A DNA stretch of 64,000 nt from Actinomyces ruminicola (GTDB lineage Bacteria > Actinomycetota > Actinomycetes > Actinomycetales > Actinomycetaceae), in assembly GCF_900103885.1 (NCBI RefSeq), contig NZ_FNIM01000006.1:1-64000 (forward strand), in the 5' to 3' direction. Below the pieces are notes generated by a model. The model ran no database searches, was not told the DNA's origin, and saw only the letters and a program-made list of their open reading frames with translations. Shown here in pieces: positions 60,665-64,000 of the stretch (positions within the stretch are counted from its first letter, which is position 1; every line of letters starts with the position of its first letter). A program made the translations under genes and the position numbers.

Positions 60665-61705
60665 TCAGCGGCCCAACCGCCCCCGCACGGCGTGACGCGC
60701 GCGACGTGCCCGCACCAGTGCCCGGTACAGCACCGGGCGCACCGCCACGTCCCAGGCGCCGTCGACCTCGGTGGGATGCTGGGCGAAGCGCCGCTTGTAA
60801 CGGCCCACGCTGTACAGCTCCGGCACGCGCGTGGACTCGGCGCCCATCAGGTCCAGGCCGTGCATGCCCTCCTCGGCGAGTCGGCAGGCCACGGCCCAGT
60901 CCAGCGCCTCGGCGCCGCGGAAGGTGCGTGACTCGTTGGAGGAGGCGCCGTAGTAGGCGACCGCATCCTTGCCGGAGACGGTCACCAGGTCCCAGCAGTG
61001 CGGCACGCCGTCGCGCCGCAGCACGAACAGCCTGGCATGCTCCGGCCCCAGGCTGGTGAGCATGTCCCAGTACACCTGGGAGGGGTGCGGACGGAAGCCG
61101 TCTCGCTCGGCGGTGGCGACCAGCACCTGGTAGACGCGCTCGAACTCCTCCCGGTCCAGGCTGGTCTCCTCGGCCACGGTGCAGCCGGCCTCACGGGCGA
61201 CGCGCTCAGCCCGGCGCACCCCGCGCCGCCCGTCCCGGGGCATGGCGGCACTGATGGCCTCAGGCGTTCCCGGACGCAGGTCGATGATGTAGGTGCGGTC
61301 GTAGGTGATGGAGCTGAGCAGCGGCAGGGTGTCGCGCGCCTGGAAGCGGGCGTGCATGCGGATGAAGGCGATGCGCCGGTCGCGCCGCCGCGCCTCGGCC
61401 ACGAGCAGGCGCCGCAGCTCTGCCTCGCGCGCCGGAGTCTGCTCGCTGAGCCACACCGGGCCGTGCTTGGCCCACAGAAAGGGGCGGCCGGCCACCTGGT
61501 GGCGGTACAGGGCGATGACGGCGACCTTCCGGGAGTCGCACACGTAGGCGTAGCGGCCGAACAACTGCCTGCCCTGACTGCGTTCGAATGCCTCCCATGG
61601 CTCGGTCTGCTCCAGCGGCGCCGGCGTGCAGCCGATCGCTATGCGCATCTGACGGGCATCTAGGGGGACGAGGCTGCCGGGGGCGGGCGGCGTCGCTGTG
61701 GACAT
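60665..61705 (-). CDS. FemAB/FemX-family aminoacyltransferase
   Basis: A 346-residue GNAT-fold protein of the Fem group starting at ATG 61705 behind AGGAG. Motifs: WEAFERSQGRQLFGRYAYVC, GPVWLSEQTPA, AEETSLDREEFERVYQVLVATAERDGF (read in parts), VAYYGASSNESRTFRGAEAL and LYSVGRYKRRFA. These enzymes transfer amino acids from tRNA to peptidoglycan precursors to build the interpeptide bridge. It lies next to an ATP-grasp ligase on the same strand, 195 bases downstream of it. Confidence 0.85.
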   Translation of the reverse strand: MSTATPPAPGSLVPLDARQMRIAIGCTPAPLEQTEPWEAFERSQGRQLFGRYAYVCDSRKVAVIALYRHQVAGRPFLWAKHGPVWLSEQTPAREAELRRLLVAEARRRDRRIAFIRMHARFQARDTLPLLSSITYDRTYIIDLRPGTPEAISAAMPRDGRRGVRRAERVAREAGCTVAEETSLDREEFERVYQVLVATAERDGFRPHPSQVYWDMLTSLGPEHARLFVLRRDGVPHCWDLVTVSGKDAVAYYGASSNESRTFRGAEALDWAVACRLAEEGMHGLDLMGAESTRVPELYSVGRYKRRFAQHPTEVDGAWDVAVRPVLYRALVRARRARHAVRGRLGR

Positions 61706-61795
61706 GGGCTGGCACTCCTGTGCGGAAACTGTGTTCAGCCACATCATAGGGAACGCAGCCCCGGACCCGCCCTCATCCGTGGGGATGATCCTGAG

Positions 61796-61837
61796 CCCCG
61801 AGTCCTCCTCAGGGAGAACCCCGACTCCTCCTCCGGG
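61796..61837. repeat. Imperfect 19-bp direct repeat
   Basis: CCCCGAGTCCTCCTCAGGG (61796) and CCCCGACTCCTCCTCCGGG (61819) repeat with a 23-base period in the gap between the ATP-grasp and Fem genes. Each is capable of weak self-pairing. The rest of the 61706-61899 gap holds the terminator below. Confidence 0.4.
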
Positions 61838-61871
61838 GGCGGGACTGGACGGCGTGCCGCCTCCTCCGGGC

Positions 61872-61897
61872 GGCGCCCGGACACCCCGGGAGGCGCC
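61872..61897 (-). terminator. Terminator hairpin after the ATP-grasp gene
   Basis: GGCGCCCGG pairs with CCGGG-a-GGCGCC around a short loop, starting two bases after the stop codon at 61900. Confidence 0.55.
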
Positions 61898-61899
61898 TT

Positions 61900-63147
61900 T
61901 CAGCGGCGTCGCAGCAGCGGCTTGGGATGGTAGCGATGGAACTTGCGGTCGTGGTTCAGCTTCTGCGCCGCGACCAGCAGGCGCCGCCGCAGCGAGCGCT
62001 CGGCCGGGTCCAGGAGCGGGTCGACGGCGCGCGGCGCCAGCCGCAGCACGCGTCGCCGCAGCGCCGGATCATCGAGCTGGTGGAGTACGAGATGATGCGG
62101 CAGCAGGCTGTAGAGCACTTCGCCACGGGCCTCGCGGCGCGGGCCGGGTCGGCCATCGACCAGGTCGGAGATCATCGACAGCATCGGGTTGACACCGGCA
62201 GCGCTCATATAGAAGGAGTTGCGGCCGATGCGCGGATTGACCTCGAAGAAGACGGCCCGCCCGTCGCGCGGGTCGATCTTGATGTCGAAGTTCGCGAAGC
62301 CGCGGTAGCCGACGGAGGCCAGCAGGCGCTCCGCCCCCGCCCACAGCTCCGGATACGCCTCGGTGATCATCGCCACCGGGTTGCCGATGAGCGTGGGCGC
62401 GTGGTCCTCGAGCAGCACCCGAGCCGAGCCGATCACCGTCGTCTCCCCGGTGGAGGCGATATAGGCGGTCACCGAGCGCATGGCGTCGTCCTGACCGGGG
62501 ATGCGTTCCTGGATCAGGAAGGTGGAGTCGAAGCCGGCCCGCCGCAGGTCCTGCCACAGCGCGCGCAGCTGAGCCGGGGTGTCGAGGAAGTAGATCTTCC
62601 GCTTGCCCTCGAACTCCAGGTCGTCCCAGTCTGAGCCGATGGCCGCCTTGCCCACCAGTGGGAAGGGGATGTCGATCTCCGGGTCGCCGTCGGCGAGGTC
62701 GGCGCCGGTGATCTCGACCTGCCGCGGCGTGTGCAGGCCCAGCGCGGCACAGGCCTGCGCGAAGCCGACCTTGTTGCTCAGCTCGTCCATGGCCTGCACC
62801 GAGGGGAAGGGGACGACGTAGCGCGGCTCGAGCTCGTGCCTGTGGGCGGCCAGATCCCGCGCGACCGAGTCCCGGTTGGCCATCACGATGGCGCTGCGCT
62901 CCCCACGTCCGTCCGCCAGTTCGTGCAGCCGGGCGAGCATGGCGGCGGTGTCGTTGGACACCTGCGGCACGACGTCGATGTACGCGGAAAGGCTGATGGC
63001 CTCGATCGGGCTGGCCGACAACAGCTTGACCCGCTGACCGGTTGCGTCGTGGAGCTGGCGAGCCAGGGCGTAGGCGCCGATATCGCCGCCAATGACGACG
63101 GGGAGTAGGTCCGGTCGGGAGGGGGTTTGGCGCTGCGAGCGGGGCAA
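61900..63147 (-). CDS. ATP-grasp ligase (carboxylate-amine ligase; D-aspartate-ligase-like)
   Basis: A 415-residue ATP-grasp enzyme. I start it at TTG 63147 because AGGAGG lies six bases upstream; longer frames would run through the two tRNA genes. An N-terminal pre-ATP-grasp Rossmann part (LPVVIGGDIGAYALARQLHD) precedes the nucleotide-binding core (FPLVGKAAIGSDW, FLIQERIPGQDD) and metal-binding FFEVNPRIGRNSFYM. The opening resembles the D-aspartate ligases that build Asp bridges in peptidoglycan. With the Fem transferase downstream, a wall-precursor role is a reasonable inference, but ligases for other substrates share this fold. Confidence 0.72.
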   Translation of the reverse strand: MPRSQRQTPSRPDLLPVVIGGDIGAYALARQLHDATGQRVKLLSASPIEAISLSAYIDVVPQVSNDTAAMLARLHELADGRGERSAIVMANRDSVARDLAAHRHELEPRYVVPFPSVQAMDELSNKVGFAQACAALGLHTPRQVEITGADLADGDPEIDIPFPLVGKAAIGSDWDDLEFEGKRKIYFLDTPAQLRALWQDLRRAGFDSTFLIQERIPGQDDAMRSVTAYIASTGETTVIGSARVLLEDHAPTLIGNPVAMITEAYPELWAGAERLLASVGYRGFANFDIKIDPRDGRAVFFEVNPRIGRNSFYMSAAGVNPMLSMISDLVDGRPGPRREARGEVLYSLLPHHLVLHQLDDPALRRRVLRLAPRAVDPLLDPAERSLRRRLLVAAQKLNHDRKFHRYHPKPLLRRR

Positions 63148-63231
63148 GTGGGACCTCCTGCTGGTGTGCCCGGGAACCGGGCCGCATTCAGAAACGAAGA
63201 CCCCGGGCCATTCGGTCCGAGGTCTTGCCGG

Positions 63232-63303
63232 TGGGCGATACTGGGATCGAACCAGTGACCTCTTCCGTGTCAGGGAAGCGCGCTCCCGCTGCGCCAATCG
63301 CCC
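63232..63303 (-). tRNA. valT: tRNA-Val (anticodon GAC)
   Basis: Cloverleaf: acceptor GGGCGAT/ATCGCCC, D-arm GCGC-AGCGGGA-GCGC, anticodon stem CTTCC/GGAAG with loop CTGACAC (GAC), T-arm ACTGG-TTCGATC-CCAGT. Discriminator A; the genome adds CC then G, so the final A of CCA is not encoded. It directly follows tRNA-Gly and precedes the ATP-grasp gene by 84 bases. Confidence 0.95.
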
Positions 63304-63304
63304 G

Positions 63305-63377
63305 AGCGGATGACGGGACTCGAACCCGCGACCCTCACCTTGGCAAGGTGATGCTCTACCAACTGAGCCACATCCGC
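63305..63377 (-). tRNA. glyT: tRNA-Gly (anticodon GCC)
   Basis: Cloverleaf: acceptor GCGGATG/CATCCGC, D-arm GCTC-AGTTGGTA-GAGC, anticodon stem TCACC/GGTGA with loop TTGCCAA (GCC), T-arm GCGGG-TTCGAGT-CCCGT. Discriminator T; CCA is not encoded. Only one base separates it from tRNA-Val, so the pair must be cut from a common transcript. Confidence 0.95.
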
Positions 63378-63651
63378 ATGTTCGGCCTCCCTGTGGAGGC
63401 ACGCGAGAAAACTAGCAGAGGGCTACGGACGCTGACAAATCCTCCCGGCCTCGCGCACCGATGACCTCGCTCACGCCTCGCTGCCGACCGCCGTAGTGCG
63501 GCGCGGGCCGGCATGCGGGTGGCCGGAGCTCCACGATCCGGCCGCCCGCAGCCATCGGGGCGCCCGCGGACCTCCGAGGTGCAGGCGTTCGGTACGAAGT
63601 CATATGCAAGGTTCCCGTACCAGGACGTCAATCCGTGGCACAGTTGAGCCC
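63378..63651. other. 274-base divergent gap
   Basis: Holds the promoters of the tRNA pair (minus) and glgX (plus). I see no gene, and no convincing promoter hexamers. Confidence 0.4.
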
Positions 63652-64000
63652 ATGCACAGTCCCGCACTCGTCTCGGCCGACTCGGCGGAGCAGTCAGCAC
63701 AGCCCGTCGAGTCGCCCGCACAGCAGCCCAGCATCCAACCGTCGGTTCCGCAGCCAGCGGCGGAACCGGAGCGTCCCGAGCGGGCGGTATGGCCGGGCCG
63801 CCCCTACCCGCTGGGCGCCAACTACGACGGCTCGGGCACGAACTTCGCCCTGTACTCCTCAGCGGCCGAGGCCGTGGAGCTGTGCCTGTTCGACGACGAC
63901 GGCCGGGAGACCCGCATCCCGCTGACCGAGGAGGACGCGGATGTGTGGCACGCCTACCTGCCGTCCGTGCAGCCGGGCCAGCACTACGGCTACCGGGTGC
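63652..64000 (+). CDS. glgX: Glycogen debranching enzyme GlgX, 5' part (runs off the window)
   Basis: The first 116 codons of a GH13 debranching enzyme (isoamylase type). After a Pro/Gln/Glu-rich 43-residue leader, the CBM48-type N-terminal domain is clear: [54 protein letters not shown] (read in parts), a standard GlgX/TreX opening. I start it at ATG 63652; no strong ribosome-binding site precedes it. Catalytic residues lie beyond the window. It diverges from the tRNA genes. Confidence 0.85.
   Translation, partial: MHSPALVSADSAEQSAQPVESPAQQPSIQPSVPQPAAEPERPERAVWPGRPYPLGANYDGSGTNFALYSSAAEAVELCLFDDDGRETRIPLTEEDADVWHAYLPSVQPGQHYGYRV

Noticed and set aside
63148-63402. N-terminal extension of the ATP-grasp gene
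   Set aside because: The in-frame codons translate the two tRNA genes; the TTG at 63147 with AGGAGG is a better start.

Overview
The window is high-GC, gene-dense DNA from an actinobacterium, most likely a member of the Actinomycetaceae (Actinomyces or a relative). The genus is an inference. Supporting points are the phosphatidylinositol-mannoside cluster (thrS - HIT - pgsA - acyltransferase - pimA) as in mycobacteria, the fused shikimate kinase/3-dehydroquinate synthase, the order secF-secD-yajC-ruvB-ruvA-ruvC-yebC, frequent GTG/TTG starts, and terminators that are strong hairpins without U-tracts. I see no transposase, phage gene, CRISPR array or rRNA.

Layout. 1-398: 5' part of araD, with codon use unlike its surroundings. 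585-12484 (minus strand): a long housekeeping block transcribed rpsD, alaS, ruvX, mltG, aroE, aroC, aroKB, a degenerate shikimate kinase paralogue, a PaiB-type flavoprotein, efp and nusB; it couples aromatic amino-acid synthesis to translation factors and wall/DNA functions. 12698-18129: TauE/SafE permease, rarA, MMPL transporter, YciO/Sua5 protein. 18203-20867: a scarred region with fragments of an AraC regulator, a polyol dehydrogenase and an MFS transporter fused together, then a DUF4232-like membrane protein bracketed by two 220-bp direct repeats, each carrying a 61-bp hairpin. 20868-23140: two-gene ABC exporter. 23227-27970: aspS and two secreted, membrane-anchored proteins of unknown function. 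28684-36191: DEAD-box helicase, KefB-type antiporter, and two tandem dynamin-like membrane GTPases.

36195-44931: hisS, metallo-beta-lactamase hydrolase, DUF349 protein, a 23S rRNA methyltransferase of the thiostrepton/nosiheptide-resistance type, a small AbiEi-like protein, rel and apt. 44928-51907: secF, secD, yajC, ruvB, ruvA, ruvC, yebC. 52487-60574: Nudix, PrsW-type protease, LemA-like protein, pimA, PIM acyltransferase, pgsA, HIT protein and thrS, nearly all overlapping. 60665-63377: FemAB-type transferase, ATP-grasp ligase, tRNA-Val(GAC), tRNA-Gly(GCC). 63652-end: 5' part of glgX.

The least explained signals are intergenic: a 44-bp element found once at 1803-1847 and again at 52090-52133, a symmetrical four-box array at 52202-52299, the paired 61-bp hairpins near 19.4 and 20.7 kb, and a tandem 42-bp hairpin repeat at the end of the metallo-hydrolase gene. 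All family assignments come from reading the sequence and from memory of the families; no search was run.
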